A stretch of 64,000 bases of DNA from Sphingopyxis sp. (GTDB taxonomy: Bacteria; Pseudomonadota; Alphaproteobacteria; Sphingomonadales; Sphingomonadaceae), in assembly GCA_002733865.1 (NCBI GenBank), contig NVXM01000005.1, positions 107,330-171,329 on the forward strand. Direction: 5' to 3'. The notes under the pieces were generated by a model that saw only the letters and a list, made by a program, of their open reading frames with translations, did not search any database and had not been told where the DNA came from. A program made the translations under genes and the position numbers. Below, in pieces: positions 27,966 to 36,863 of this stretch (its first letter is position 1; every line of letters begins with the position of its first letter).

Positions 27966-28991
27966 TCACGCTGCTGCGCCAATGCTCGGATTGAAAAACT
28001 CTCCAGATTTCAACATGGAATGCATTGTGACCACCAACTTGCGAGCTAAGGCAGTGGCTGCGCGCTTAAAACCGATCCGTTCCTTGAGCTTGAGTCCCCA
28101 TGTTCGCAGGCCACTTTGGGCGAAGCTTCGGGTCAGGATCACCACTGCGGCCTCATAGAGCAATCCGCGTAGATGTTTGTCGCCGCGTCGCGAGATATGG
28201 CCCTCATAATCAACCTCACCGGATTGGTAGCGACGCGGTGTAAGACCAAGCCAGGCCGCTACTGATCGAGACTTTCGGAAATTATCTGGATCTTCAATAG
28301 CAGCCATGAATGCGGTGGCCGTGATGGTTCCAACCCCAGGGATAGACATCAGTATCTGACATGCTTCGCTTTGACGCGCATCAGCGACGAGCTTTCGACT
28401 GAGTTCAGCTGTTCGCTCACGTAGGCTGCGCCAGGCCGCTAGCACAGGTAAAATGATTGTTGCCAATTCGTCCTGATCGTCCAGCAGATGACTGACATTC
28501 TGATCGAACACATTGCCCCGGCCGGCTGGGACAGTAAGGCCGAATGTCTTCATTATCCCACGAATCTGATTGGACAACTCAACCGTCATCCGTACCAGTC
28601 GAGTACGCACCGTGATCAGTGTGCGCGTGAGCATGCTATCGAAACCCTTGACCCGCACCGCTTTGAAATAGCCGATCTCGGCAAGCTGAGCCAAGCCATC
28701 AGCATCATTGGCATCAGTCTTATTGGGTGCCATGTTCAGTACTCCGGCAGCATGACGTGCATCAATGCAGATCGCAGGGAACCCTTCTTGTATCAGCACG
28801 TGATAGAACCAAACCGAAAAGGGGCCTGTTTCGAAGACTATCCGTTCAGCTGCTGGCGCGCGTTTTCGAACGAGTTGCGCAATGATCTTCGGATCAGAGG
28901 CGCATTTACCGCGCCACTTCCGCTTACCATCGCAGCGAATAGAAACTGCGGTCTCTTTCAACGATACATCGAGTCCGATATACTCTTTCAT
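27966..28991 (-). CDS. IS110-family transposase, second type
   Basis: A 341-residue intact IS110-family transposase, distinct from the one at 26562-27593. It starts MKEYIGLDVSLKETAVSI with the first catalytic Asp and includes MAPNKTDANDADGLAQL. It ends with the transposase-20 domain (SIPGVGTITATAF, then TPRRYQSGEVDYEGHISRRGD). The broken copy at 34907-35939 is a close relative, and the upstream flanks of the two (28992-29060 and 35940-36020) are also similar. Confidence 0.93.
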   Translation of the reverse strand: MKEYIGLDVSLKETAVSIRCDGKRKWRGKCASDPKIIAQLVRKRAPAAERIVFETGPFSVWFYHVLIQEGFPAICIDARHAAGVLNMAPNKTDANDADGLAQLAEIGYFKAVRVKGFDSMLTRTLITVRTRLVRMTVELSNQIRGIMKTFGLTVPAGRGNVFDQNVSHLLDDQDELATIILPVLAAWRSLRERTAELSRKLVADARQSEACQILMSIPGVGTITATAFMAAIEDPDNFRKSRSVAAWLGLTPRRYQSGEVDYEGHISRRGDKHLRGLLYEAAVVILTRSFAQSGLRTWGLKLKERIGFKRAATALARKLVVTMHSMLKSGEFFNPSIGAAA

Positions 28992-29125
28992 AGCTGCTCT
29001 CCGTTAGATGTCTAGGCCCCACTTCCAGTCGTGGGCCCGTATCTTCATCGTATCGGGAAAAGCCACCTACTTACACGCATAACTGCCTTCGAGGCGACTC
29101 GCTCCCACGATTACTCCATGTAGGT

Positions 29126-29551
29126 TCATGGCTTGGGGCTGAAGCCAGCGTTGTTTGGTTTGGTATGCTTGTCCAGATAATTGAGGATCACGTCGTCGGT
29201 AATATTCCCGCTGGTGGTCGAGAAATAGCCTCGTTGCCAGAAGCGCTGTCCCCAATAGCGTTTGTGGATATGCTCGAACTCTTGCTGTATCTTGCGCGAT
29301 GATCGTCTTTTTGCCCGGCGCACAAAGTCGCTGACCGCAATGTGAGGCGGGATCTCGACGAACATATGGACATGATCGCGCGACAGAACGCCATGAATGA
29401 TCTTCACGCCCAGTTCACTGCAAACTTGTCGGATAATTTCACGCACCCGCAGACGGACCTCTCCGTGCAGCACCTTGAAGCGGTATTTCGGTGCCCACAC
29501 CAAATGATAGCGATGATGAAAAGTCGTGTGACAACCGGTGCGATATCCCAT
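29126..29551 (-). CDS. tnpA: IS200/IS605-family TnpA transposase
   Basis: A 141-residue HUH single-strand transposase. The His-x-His motif is H60-V-H62 (SRDHVHMFVEIPP) and the catalytic tyrosine is Tyr125 (NYLDKH). No TnpB or IscB gene accompanies it, so it is IS200-like. Its start codon lies inside a very long inverted repeat. A hairpin CCGACT-GA-AGTCGG downstream of that repeat (near 29653) resembles the end hairpins used by these elements. Confidence 0.92.
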   Translation of the reverse strand: MGYRTGCHTTFHHRYHLVWAPKYRFKVLHGEVRLRVREIIRQVCSELGVKIIHGVLSRDHVHMFVEIPPHIAVSDFVRRAKRRSSRKIQQEFEHIHKRYWGQRFWQRGYFSTTSGNITDDVILNYLDKHTKPNNAGFSPKP

Positions 29552-29622
29552 AGCTGCTATCCTCAGAAAAGTGAGACTTCACGCCCTGCAGGCGGTCTCA
29601 CTTTTCTGAGGATAGCAGCTAT
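29550..29622. repeat. 28-bp perfect inverted repeat over the IS200 tnpA start
   Basis: Arms at 29550-29577 and 29595-29622 are perfect reverse complements over 28 bases around a 17-base loop. The tnpA start codon (29549-29551) falls at the edge of one arm. In RNA this would be a very stable hairpin at the 5' end of tnpA. IS200 elements are known to limit their expression with 5' terminator and ribosome-binding-site hairpins, so a repressive role is likely. Confidence 0.85.
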
Positions 29623-29740
29623 TGACCGAGTCTCAGGCTGAAGCCAGTATCCGACTGAAGTCGGAGGGGTTGCTCCCTAAAAGAGACTCTAAAAATGAGA
29701 AAGTTGTCCAACGGATTGGACTGCTGCACAATAGTCACTT

Positions 29741-30496
29741 ATGAAGCCTTCAAACTGTATGATTGCCAACCAAAACCAAGAACGTCCGATTCAAACACAA
29801 ACAACAAGGACTCCCCCACCCAAAATGAAAATCACTATTGTCCAGACGCGCCATGAAAAAGGAAATTCTAGCAAGGGCCAGGAGACGTTGCTGAAGATAT
29901 TGTCAGCAGCGCGTTCTGTTTTAGTAGATGTTGGATATAATGCCTTTACGATGCGCAAGATCGCCGAAACGGCTGATATGTCTATCGGCAATTTGAGCTA
30001 TTATTACAAAAGCAAGCAATTGCTTTTGTCGGATCTTCTGGACGCAGTGATCGAGCGTTATCTGCGAATATTTGACGACATCACCCGTGACAAGAATTTG
30101 ACGGATGAGCAAAAAATGAAACAAGTCATTTGTTCCATCATTCTGGATTGCGAGAGGAAAGAAACAACCCATTTCTTCCCGGAACTTTGGGCATTAGCCA
30201 ATCATAATGAAGAGGCTGCGGCCGGGATGGATCTATTATATGAACGTGCCAGATCCGTTATTGATCGTCTAATTCCCCGGCTCAATCCAAGCCTGTCCCA
30301 GGATCAATGCGTTTTAATCTCGCTGTTTATTTCAGCTTCGCTCGAAGGGCAGGCGATGTTTGTCGGCTATAATAAGAAGGGTGCCCATCATCGCGAAGCT
30401 ATGGCAGAACTCGCCGCGGAAACGTTTCTAAACGTGGTGCTGGACGCCAAGCCATCGCAGGAAACAACCTCAGCCTCGGAAGCTGTCAGAGCATAA
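29741..30496 (+). CDS. TetR-family transcriptional regulator
   Basis: A protein of up to 251 residues with an N-terminal TetR helix-turn-helix (FTMRKIAETADMSIGNLSYYYKSKQLL at about residues 68-94) and a helical ligand-binding domain. The first 45 residues are polar and unlike the family, so translation may begin at an internal ATG (for example the one about 29 codons in). It is convergent with the aldehyde dehydrogenase gene, 8 bases apart. A dyad GTCCA-ACGGAT-TGGAC lies just upstream (about 29706-29721). It is the only TetR gene near the amine genes and the best candidate for binding their shared operator. Confidence 0.88.
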   Translation: MKPSNCMIANQNQERPIQTQTTRTPPPKMKITIVQTRHEKGNSSKGQETLLKILSAARSVLVDVGYNAFTMRKIAETADMSIGNLSYYYKSKQLLLSDLLDAVIERYLRIFDDITRDKNLTDEQKMKQVICSIILDCERKETTHFFPELWALANHNEEAAAGMDLLYERARSVIDRLIPRLNPSLSQDQCVLISLFISASLEGQAMFVGYNKKGAHHREAMAELAAETFLNVVLDAKPSQETTSASEAVRA

Positions 30497-30504
30497 GCGG
30501 CGTG

Positions 30505-31908
30505 TCAATTCGCCACATTTATAACTTGAATTTGCGTAAATTCTGCCAGCCCCTCTTCAGCAAACTCGATTCCAATGCCGGAGTTTTTGGCACCTGCAAA
30601 TGGTATATGCGGTGCGAAATAGAGATGCTGGTTTACCCAGACCGTTCCCGACTCCATTTCTCCGGCAAGTTCAATCGCCTTGTCTTTGTCAGCAGACCAG
30701 ACTGATCCTCCCAGACCAAATTGACTCTGGTTGACGCGGGCGACAATATCTTCACCATCCTTATAGCGGATCACCGGTAATATTGGTCCAAATTGCTCTT
30801 CGTCGACGATACGCGTACCCTCGGCAACATCGCGAACAATGGTGGGACGCAGAAAATAGCCGGGCCGATCAACCTGTTCTCCCCCGGCAATGATAGTCCC
30901 GTCCTTTTTGGCCGATTCCAGAAAACCTAGCACCTTCTCATATTGCGCCTTATTCTGTAGCGGCCCAATTTCCGCACCCTGCTTCAATCCGTCGTCGACG
31001 ATAGCCGCATCAGCCAGCTTCGCGAGTTCATCACACATTTCGTCATAGATGGAATCCGGAACGTAAGCGCGTTTCACGGCGAGGCAGACCTGCCCGCAAT
31101 TCATAAAGGCAGCTGCGAATATTTTCTTTGCCGTCTCCTTAACATCGACATCGGGCAGGATTATTCCGGCGTCATTGCCGCCCAGTTCCAGGGTCAGTCG
31201 TTTCAGGGTCGACGATGCGGACGCCATAACCCTTTTGCCGGTCTCGACCGATCCAGTGAATGAAACTTTGGCAACGTCGGGATGCTCACTCAACACGGCG
31301 CCCAGGTCATTATCGTCAACGATGACATTCACCACACCAGCCGGGAACACTTCATTACAAATTTCGCCCAGAATCAAACCGCAAATCGGCGTTGTCGGGG
31401 ACGGTTTGAGTATTACAGTATTGCCCGCAAGCGTGGCCATAGCCAGCTTGAAACCGGGAATAAGGATGGGGAAGTTCCAGGGTGTGATGGCCGCGACCAC
31501 CCCCAGCGCCTTTCTACGCACTTCGACGTGAAACGCTTCGTCATCCTGCACAACATAGCTCGCGATATCCATACCGGCGAAATGACGAATAAAGGCTTCT
31601 GTATAGCTCACTTCAAATTGGGATTCCGCCAGCGGCTTGCCCTGCTCTTGCGTCATCACGCGCGCAATTTCCTCTGCGCGTGCATTCAGTTTGTCGGCAA
31701 AGGAAGCCAGTATTTTTTTCCGCTCTGCGATCGGCGTTCTGGACCATGAGGGAAATGCCGCTTTGGCGGCTGCAACAGCCGAATTCGCCTGGGCAACTGA
31801 AGCACGGGCGACTTGTGCGAAAACATCTCCCGTAGCCGGGTTGACCACATCCAGAACCATATCACCGTCAACATTTTGACCATTAATCGCTAGCTTATAG
31901 TCACTCAT
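30505..31908 (-). CDS. NAD(P)-dependent aldehyde dehydrogenase
   Basis: A 467-residue ALDH-superfamily enzyme that would oxidise the aldehyde released by amine oxidation to a carboxylic acid. NAD-binding segments TPWNFP and FTGSVETG are present. The catalytic pair is Glu241 (LELGGND) and Cys275 (GQVCLAVKR). It starts 33 bases after the acyl-CoA synthetase stop and is in the same direction, so the acid can be activated by the neighbouring gene product. The exact aldehyde is not visible in the sequence. Confidence 0.93.
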   Translation of the reverse strand: MSDYKLAINGQNVDGDMVLDVVNPATGDVFAQVARASVAQANSAVAAAKAAFPSWSRTPIAERKKILASFADKLNARAEEIARVMTQEQGKPLAESQFEVSYTEAFIRHFAGMDIASYVVQDDEAFHVEVRRKALGVVAAITPWNFPILIPGFKLAMATLAGNTVILKPSPTTPICGLILGEICNEVFPAGVVNVIVDDNDLGAVLSEHPDVAKVSFTGSVETGKRVMASASSTLKRLTLELGGNDAGIILPDVDVKETAKKIFAAAFMNCGQVCLAVKRAYVPDSIYDEMCDELAKLADAAIVDDGLKQGAEIGPLQNKAQYEKVLGFLESAKKDGTIIAGGEQVDRPGYFLRPTIVRDVAEGTRIVDEEQFGPILPVIRYKDGEDIVARVNQSQFGLGGSVWSADKDKAIELAGEMESGTVWVNQHLYFAPHIPFAGAKNSGIGIEFAEEGLAEFTQIQVINVAN

Positions 31909-31941
31909 TTCGATCTCCTCTAAACTCTGTTGTTGCAGTCT

Positions 31942-33639
31942 TTACGTCCCGCGGATTCGGGCTGCGTCCTGATCCATGATTTCAATCATCATATCGCGCA
32001 TGACAAATTTCTGGATCTTGCCAGTTACGGTCATCGGAAATTCGTCCACTACGCGCACAATTCGCGGCACCTTAAAGTGCGCGATCTTTCCTGCGCAAAA
32101 TTCCTTTATGGTGGCTAAATCAACATCGTGACCTGGCTTTTTGAGAATCCAGGCGCAGATATCTTCACCATATTTTTCATCGGGAATACCGAATACCTGG
32201 ACATCGGCAATTGCCGGATGCGTGTACAGAAATTCCTCAATTTCGCGCGGATAGATATTCTCTCCTCCACGAATAATCATGTCTTTCGACCTGCCCGTTA
32301 TCTTGCAATAGCCTTCGTCATCGATGACCCCAAGATCCCCTGTATGCATCCACCCTTCGGCATCGCGGGCTTCGGCAGTACGCTCTTCATCATTCCAATA
32401 GCCTTTCATGACAGAATAGCCGCGAGATAAGATTTCACCCTGCACACCGCGCGGCACCACTTGTCCCTGCTTATTGACAATTTTGGTTTCGACAAACGGA
32501 TGTGCGCGGCCAACCGTTGTCACGCTTTTTTCCAGACTGTCTTCCGGGCAAGTTTGAAAACTAAGCGGGCTCAGCTCTGTCATGCCATAGCCTATGGTAA
32601 CGTCGACCATGTTCATATCGGATATCACTCGTTTCATGACTTCAATCGGGCACGGTGAACCGGCCATCACTCCGGTACGCAATGTAGACAGATCGTATTG
32701 CTCGAAATCCGGATGATCGAGCTCGGCAATAAACATCGTCGGAACACCGAACAGACCGGTGCATTTTTCATCTTGCACAGCTTGAAGCACCGACGCCGCC
32801 TCGAAGGCCTCATCCGGAAGCACCATCGTCGCGCCGAGGCTTACACAGGTCAAAACACCCAGCACCATCCCAAAGCAGTGATAGAGCGGCACGGGAATAC
32901 AGAGACGGTCGCCGGACTGGAACTTCATCCGATCACCACAAAAGCGACCGTTATTGATGATATTATGATGGCTGAGCGTTGCACCTTTGGGAAAACCTGT
33001 GGTGCCGCTGGTAAACTGGATATTAATCGCATCATCCGCATCGAGCGATGGCTGAAGGTCGATTAGCTCCTGATGAGACTTTTTGGTGGCAGCGGCTGAT
33101 ATCGCTTCAAAATTCATAAATCCCGACGGCAAATCTTCATCGCCGCCGATAACCGCGACCAGCTTCAAATCGGGCAATTTTTCCGATTGCAACTGGCCCG
33201 GCTCGCATTGTTCGATTTCAGGGGCCAGTGATTGGACCATCCCGACATAATTGCTGGTCTTGAAGGATTTCGCCGAAACAAGCCCCTTGCAACCGGTTTT
33301 GTTCAAGGCATATTCCAGCTCATTCAATCTATAAGCCGGGTTGATATTCACAAGAATGAGCCCGGCTCTTGCCGTCGCAAACTGGGTGATTACCCATTCT
33401 GCGTTATTGGGCGACCAAATGCCGACACGATCACCCGGTTTCATCCCGCAGGCCAAAAAACCGGCCGCGTAGCTATTCACCAGGGCATCGAGCTCGGAAT
33501 ATGTATATCGCAATGACTGATGAATACTGACCAACGCCTCTCGGTCGGCATATTCTTCTGCTGCGGTAGATAGCAATTGGCCTATCGTTGCGTGAACAAG
33601 AGGCAAGTCACTGGTGCCGCTCACATAGCTCATTTCCAT
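31942..33639 (-). CDS. AMP-forming acyl-CoA synthetase
   Basis: An adenylate-forming ligase that activates a carboxylic acid to its CoA thioester with ATP. The AMP-binding P-loop is [12 protein letters not shown]. Other motifs are GYGMTELSP, the hinge [21 protein letters not shown] and the C-terminal catalytic Lys in TVTGKIQKF. An upstream TTG at 33681 opens the frame. I prefer the ATG at 33639, which has a GAGAGG ribosome-binding site and fits the promoter. It is first in a two-gene operon with the aldehyde dehydrogenase. The substrate could be isovalerate or another short, branched or aromatic acid. Confidence 0.92.
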   Translation of the reverse strand: MEMSYVSGTSDLPLVHATIGQLLSTAAEEYADREALVSIHQSLRYTYSELDALVNSYAAGFLACGMKPGDRVGIWSPNNAEWVITQFATARAGLILVNINPAYRLNELEYALNKTGCKGLVSAKSFKTSNYVGMVQSLAPEIEQCEPGQLQSEKLPDLKLVAVIGGDEDLPSGFMNFEAISAAATKKSHQELIDLQPSLDADDAINIQFTSGTTGFPKGATLSHHNIINNGRFCGDRMKFQSGDRLCIPVPLYHCFGMVLGVLTCVSLGATMVLPDEAFEAASVLQAVQDEKCTGLFGVPTMFIAELDHPDFEQYDLSTLRTGVMAGSPCPIEVMKRVISDMNMVDVTIGYGMTELSPLSFQTCPEDSLEKSVTTVGRAHPFVETKIVNKQGQVVPRGVQGEILSRGYSVMKGYWNDEERTAEARDAEGWMHTGDLGVIDDEGYCKITGRSKDMIIRGGENIYPREIEEFLYTHPAIADVQVFGIPDEKYGEDICAWILKKPGHDVDLATIKEFCAGKIAHFKVPRIVRVVDEFPMTVTGKIQKFVMRDMMIEIMDQDAARIRGT

Positions 33640-33729
33640 TTCGGCCGTTTCCTCTCGCTGCAAGGCGGTAATATCTTCCAAAACAGGTTCAGTTCAGAAT
33701 AATGCCACTTGTCATTTCAACTCTCAATC

Positions 33730-33759
33730 AATATAGGACGTTTGTCCTAATGATGTCAA
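33730..33759 (-). promoter_or_regulatory. Acyl-CoA synthetase promoter with perfect operator
   Basis: On the minus strand TTGACA (33754-33759) and TATATT (33730-33735) are separated by 18 bases. A perfect dyad TAGGAC-GTTT-GTCCTA occupies 33734-33749 in the spacer. A repressor bound here would block RNA polymerase. The site also lies in the intergenic region shared with the divergent cytochrome c gene at 33817, so it may affect both. The same site type is found at both mauB promoters. Confidence 0.75.
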
Positions 33760-33816
33760 AGCGAATTTTTTGCATCAGAAAGAAACGGGTCAGAACATGT
33801 CGAGGGAGAGAGAAAT

Positions 33817-34341
33817 ATGCGCAGAAAGATTTATGGTCGTTCAATATCAAATGCGCTGACATTGGTGGTTGCAACGCCATGTTTCTTTTTCCTGGCAAGC
33901 TGCGGTCAAAATGCCGAGACCGATGAAGGACGTGCTGCTGCAACCGAACCGAATAGTCCCACATCTGCGCCCGAAACTGAGGCCATCGAGACCCCCTCAT
34001 TCGCCTCTCTTCCAGCCCCCTATAACGAAGCTGACTATAGAAATGGCAAGTCGAAATTCAACCAGTGCATTGCCTGCCACGCCATAGCAGACGGTAAAAA
34101 TGGCCTGGGCCCACATCTTTATGGAGTGGCCGATCGCAAAGCAGGCAGCCTTCCAAATTTCAGCTATTCTGATGCGTTGAAAGCATCCGGAATTGCCTGG
34201 GACAATAAGTCGCTCGATCACTGGATCGAAAATCCGATGAAGTTCATTTCTGGTACCAAAATGAACTATGCCGGGCTACGCAACGTAGATGATCGCCGAG
34301 ACCTCATCGCATATATTCTCGTCTCCACAGCGACCCAGTAG
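33817..34341 (+). CDS. Lipoprotein cytochrome c
   Basis: A 174-residue cytochrome c of the c2/c550 type. The signal ends in a lipobox FLASC with the lipidated Cys at residue 29, followed by an acidic Pro/Thr-rich linker. The haem site is CIACH (Cys84, Cys87, His88) and the axial Met is Met149 in GTKMNYAGL. It is paralogous to the protein at 38803-39294. Membrane-tethered cytochromes beside amine dehydrogenase genes are plausible electron carriers to the oxidase. An AGGGAGAG ribosome-binding site precedes the start. Confidence 0.92.
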   Translation: MRRKIYGRSISNALTLVVATPCFFFLASCGQNAETDEGRAAATEPNSPTSAPETEAIETPSFASLPAPYNEADYRNGKSKFNQCIACHAIADGKNGLGPHLYGVADRKAGSLPNFSYSDALKASGIAWDNKSLDHWIENPMKFISGTKMNYAGLRNVDDRRDLIAYILVSTATQ

Positions 34342-34361
34342 CCAGTAGCCAATAGCCAGTA
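34334..34361. repeat. Four 7-base tandem repeats at a stop codon
   Basis: The heptamer GCCAGTA is repeated about four times with small changes, starting inside the last codons of the cytochrome c gene and running past its TAG stop. It is probably a slippage product without function. Confidence 0.6.
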
Positions 34362-34604
34362 TTACGCCGCGATATCCTGTACAATGGCGACAAGTTTCGC
34401 TTGCCCCCGCATCATCCAGGCCTGCGGTTCGATCAGCCGCGCCCAATCCGCAAACGAGGGGATGGTTCCCAAATCTTCGATCACATGCTGTTCGCCGATC
34501 AGGCGGACAGGAACCTCGCGTGCATCGCTATTGGTAATGGACACCCCGAACTGGACTTGTAACGGTCGTCTAATCGCATGTCTGTCAAGGGGGATTTTTG
34601 GCAT
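34362..34604 (-). CDS. Hypothetical 80-residue frame or gene fragment
   Basis: I do not recognise this sequence. The frame has a plausible soluble-protein composition (VPVRLIGEQHVIEDLG, then FADWARLIEP) but no clear ribosome-binding site, and it lies between a cytochrome gene and IS debris. It may be the end of a larger gene whose 5' part was lost to rearrangement. It is listed because no other gene covers the interval. Confidence 0.25.
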   Translation of the reverse strand: MPKIPLDRHAIRRPLQVQFGVSITNSDAREVPVRLIGEQHVIEDLGTIPSFADWARLIEPQAWMMRGQAKLVAIVQDIAA

Positions 34605-34906
34605 ATTTCTTTGATCTGCGATATATTGATCGCAGTGATATTAGTTTTGGTTTGCGCGTTCTGCTTCAGTTGCACCGGTCATAACCGTTTGTCGGGAACA
34701 TGGTCGTCTACGCGGTCGAGACATTTGCGCCGCATGATATGTTTCGTGGATCGGATCTTCTAATGTTTAGTTCGCATTTTGCCGACATGGCAAATGCAGC
34801 CGTTACAACGGAATGATCCTGTCCGCGTCCCGACAGGGACGGCTCGGCGCGCTCAAAGCGTGGGCGCAAACGAGAAAGAAGTTTTTAACTCAGCGTGTTA
34901 GCCTTT
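34605..34906. other. Non-coding flank of decayed IS110 copy
   Basis: No gene. A dyad CTGCGAT-ATATTG-ATCGCAG lies at 34616-34635. Two hairpins, GTCCC-GACA-GGGAC (34827-34840) and CGCT-CAA-AGCG (34850-34860), occur on the 3' side of the broken IS110 transposase. They sit in the same order and at nearly the same spacing as the pair beside the intact copy at 27911-27952. This is the candidate bridge-RNA end of the dead element. Confidence 0.4.
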
Positions 34907-35939
34907 CTATTTTGTTGCGCGTCTCGCCGCTGCGATATCAGGCGAACGATTGAACAGTTCGCCGGTTTTGAGCATAGTGTGCATGATGACCGCCAGCTTG
35001 CGTGCGACCGCGATGGCCGCCCGCTTGAACCCAATTTTCTCCCTGAGCTTCATGCCCCAAATACGCAAAGCACTCTCCGCCGCCGTCCGCGTTAGGATCA
35101 CCATAGCTGCTTCATACAGCAATGAGCGTAAGTGATTGTCACCGCGCCGTGAGATATGGCCGGCATAGTCGACCTCACCCGACTGGTAGCGTCTGGTGGT
35201 CAAGCCGATCCAGGCACCGACTGAGCGTGACTTGGCAAAATTGGCTGGATCCTCAATTGCTGCAATAAAGGATGATGCTGTTACTACGCCGATACCGGGT
35301 ATCGACATGAGCAGTTGGCATTGATCGCTCGCGCGTCCCGATGCGATGAGTTGCTTGCTCAACTCGGCAACACGCGCGCGCATGGATAGCCATGCCTCAA
35401 GCATTGGCAAAACGATCCGTTCAAGCTCCGCGTTAGTTGCCAGCAAATTGCGGATGTGACCTTCTAATACGCTCCCCGCACTTTGGGAACGACCAGCCCG
35501 AACGTTTTCATCAGGCCCCGTATCTGATTCGAGATCTGAACCGTCATCTTCAGCATCTGACGGCGCGCAGCCACCAGCGTGCGAACAAGCATAGCATCAA
35601 AGCTCTTCACACGAACCTCTCGGTAAAAGCCGACCTCAGCAAGATGCGCCAGCCCGTCTGCGTCGTTCACGTCGGTCTTGTTCGGAGCCATGTCGAGCGC
35701 GGCTTTGGCATGACGCGCATCAATACAAATCGCCGGTACGCGTTCAGCCGTCAGCGCATGATAGAACCAAACCGACAGCGGGCCTGTTTCAAAAACGACA
35801 CGCTGCGCGTTCGGCGCATGCGTGCGGATAGTTTGCGTAATAGCCTTGGGGTCAGGCCACGCCAGATCCGTTTGCCGCCCTCGCGGACCGATATGAAAGT
35901 GTCTTTCAAAGATACATCTAGACCGATATACTGTTCCAT
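34907..35939 (-). pseudogene. Decayed IS110-family transposase
   Basis: A relative of the intact transposase at 27966-28991 broken by two frameshifts. The start (MEQYIGLDVSLKDTFISV) is in one frame. The middle (FETGPLSVWFYHALTAERV to TFGLVVP) is in a second, and the C-terminal domain (SIPGIGVVTASSF to YQSGEVDYAGHISRRGD) is in a third. All parts align in order with the intact copy, so it is one inactive transposase gene. Confidence 0.9.
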
Positions 35940-36091
35940 GGTTGTCCTCCGTTCGATGTTTGGGCCCGGTCACAATCGTGAGCCCGTATTTTCATCCTAT
36001 CGGGGACAACCAACTTGTAAACGCTTGCAGCATCGTGCGGCTGATAACAGCCCCGCGATTACCCTATGTTTTGTGCCGGTCGCTTAACTCA

Positions 36092-36456
36092 TTATGCCAC
36101 CTTGGCTTCGAATGCGAGCGGACTGATGCCGCCCAGATATGAATGACGTCGACGGGTTTTGTAGAAGCCGTTGATGTATTGGAAGATGGCAGCCTCAGCC
36201 TGTCGCCGTGTTGGCCAGCTTTGTCGCCAGATCACTTCTGCCTTCAATGATTTAAAGAACGTCTCGACGGACGCATTATCATAGCAATTACTTTCGCCGC
36301 TCATTGATGGCCGCAGGCCGTAGGCCTGCAACTTCTTCTGATAATCATAAGAACAATATTGGCTGCCACGATCAGAATGGAAAATGCAGCCTTGGGCGGG
36401 TTGCCGCAGGTTTACCGCCATATCCAAGGCGCGGATCGCCAGATCCTTCTTCGTTC
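36092..36456 (-). pseudogene. IS3-family transposase fragment (OrfB C-terminus)
   Basis: The C-terminal integrase-core region of an IS3-family OrfB. Recognisable pieces are HSDRGSQYCS, SGESNCYDNASVETFFKSLKAE with the final catalytic Glu, and the tail NGFYKTRRRHSYLGGISPLAFE. Similarity can be followed upstream to about 36456 and then stops, so the N-terminal half and OrfA are missing. Confidence 0.88.
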
Positions 36457-36583
36457 AGTGCTCGGCAATGCCCCGCATTGCCTGTGCTGCTTCACCCTCC
36501 TGCTTAAAATCTTCCGTATGCCTTTTTATCTCGTAGGTCTCCTTGATCGAGTGCTAAACTCTCAAATGACCGGCGCAAAACCG

Positions 36584-36760
36584 TTACGGGTCCAGCCTGA
36601 TGATCGCCTTACCCTCAGTTTCAAACTGCAACAGGGTACCGAGGATGTATTTTTGCTCTGCTTCCTCTGCATTGGCGAGCAGAAAATTCGAGACAGCCTC
36701 GCTTGCAATCTCGCCATGATACACATCGATGAGGTATTCCTTGAATTCTTTGCTGGCCAT
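36584..36760 (-). CDS. Small hypothetical protein, possibly a truncated helical protein
   Basis: A 58-residue frame starting MASKEFKEYLIDVYHGEIASE with a strong GGAGGAG ribosome-binding site. The Glu-rich helical sequence recalls the beginning of a ferritin-like or similar helical protein, and the abrupt end next to an IS3 fragment suggests a truncated gene. I do not recognise a definite family. Confidence 0.4.
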   Translation of the reverse strand: MASKEFKEYLIDVYHGEIASEAVSNFLLANAEEAEQKYILGTLLQFETEGKAIIRLDP

Positions 36761-36863
36761 GTTCGGTCTCCTCCATCGAGTTTGATGCAATTGTATCGGC
36801 CCGTCAGTCATCGCCCAGAAAATTGCTGATCTGCTGAACCGCCTTGGCATCCGACCCTAAAGT

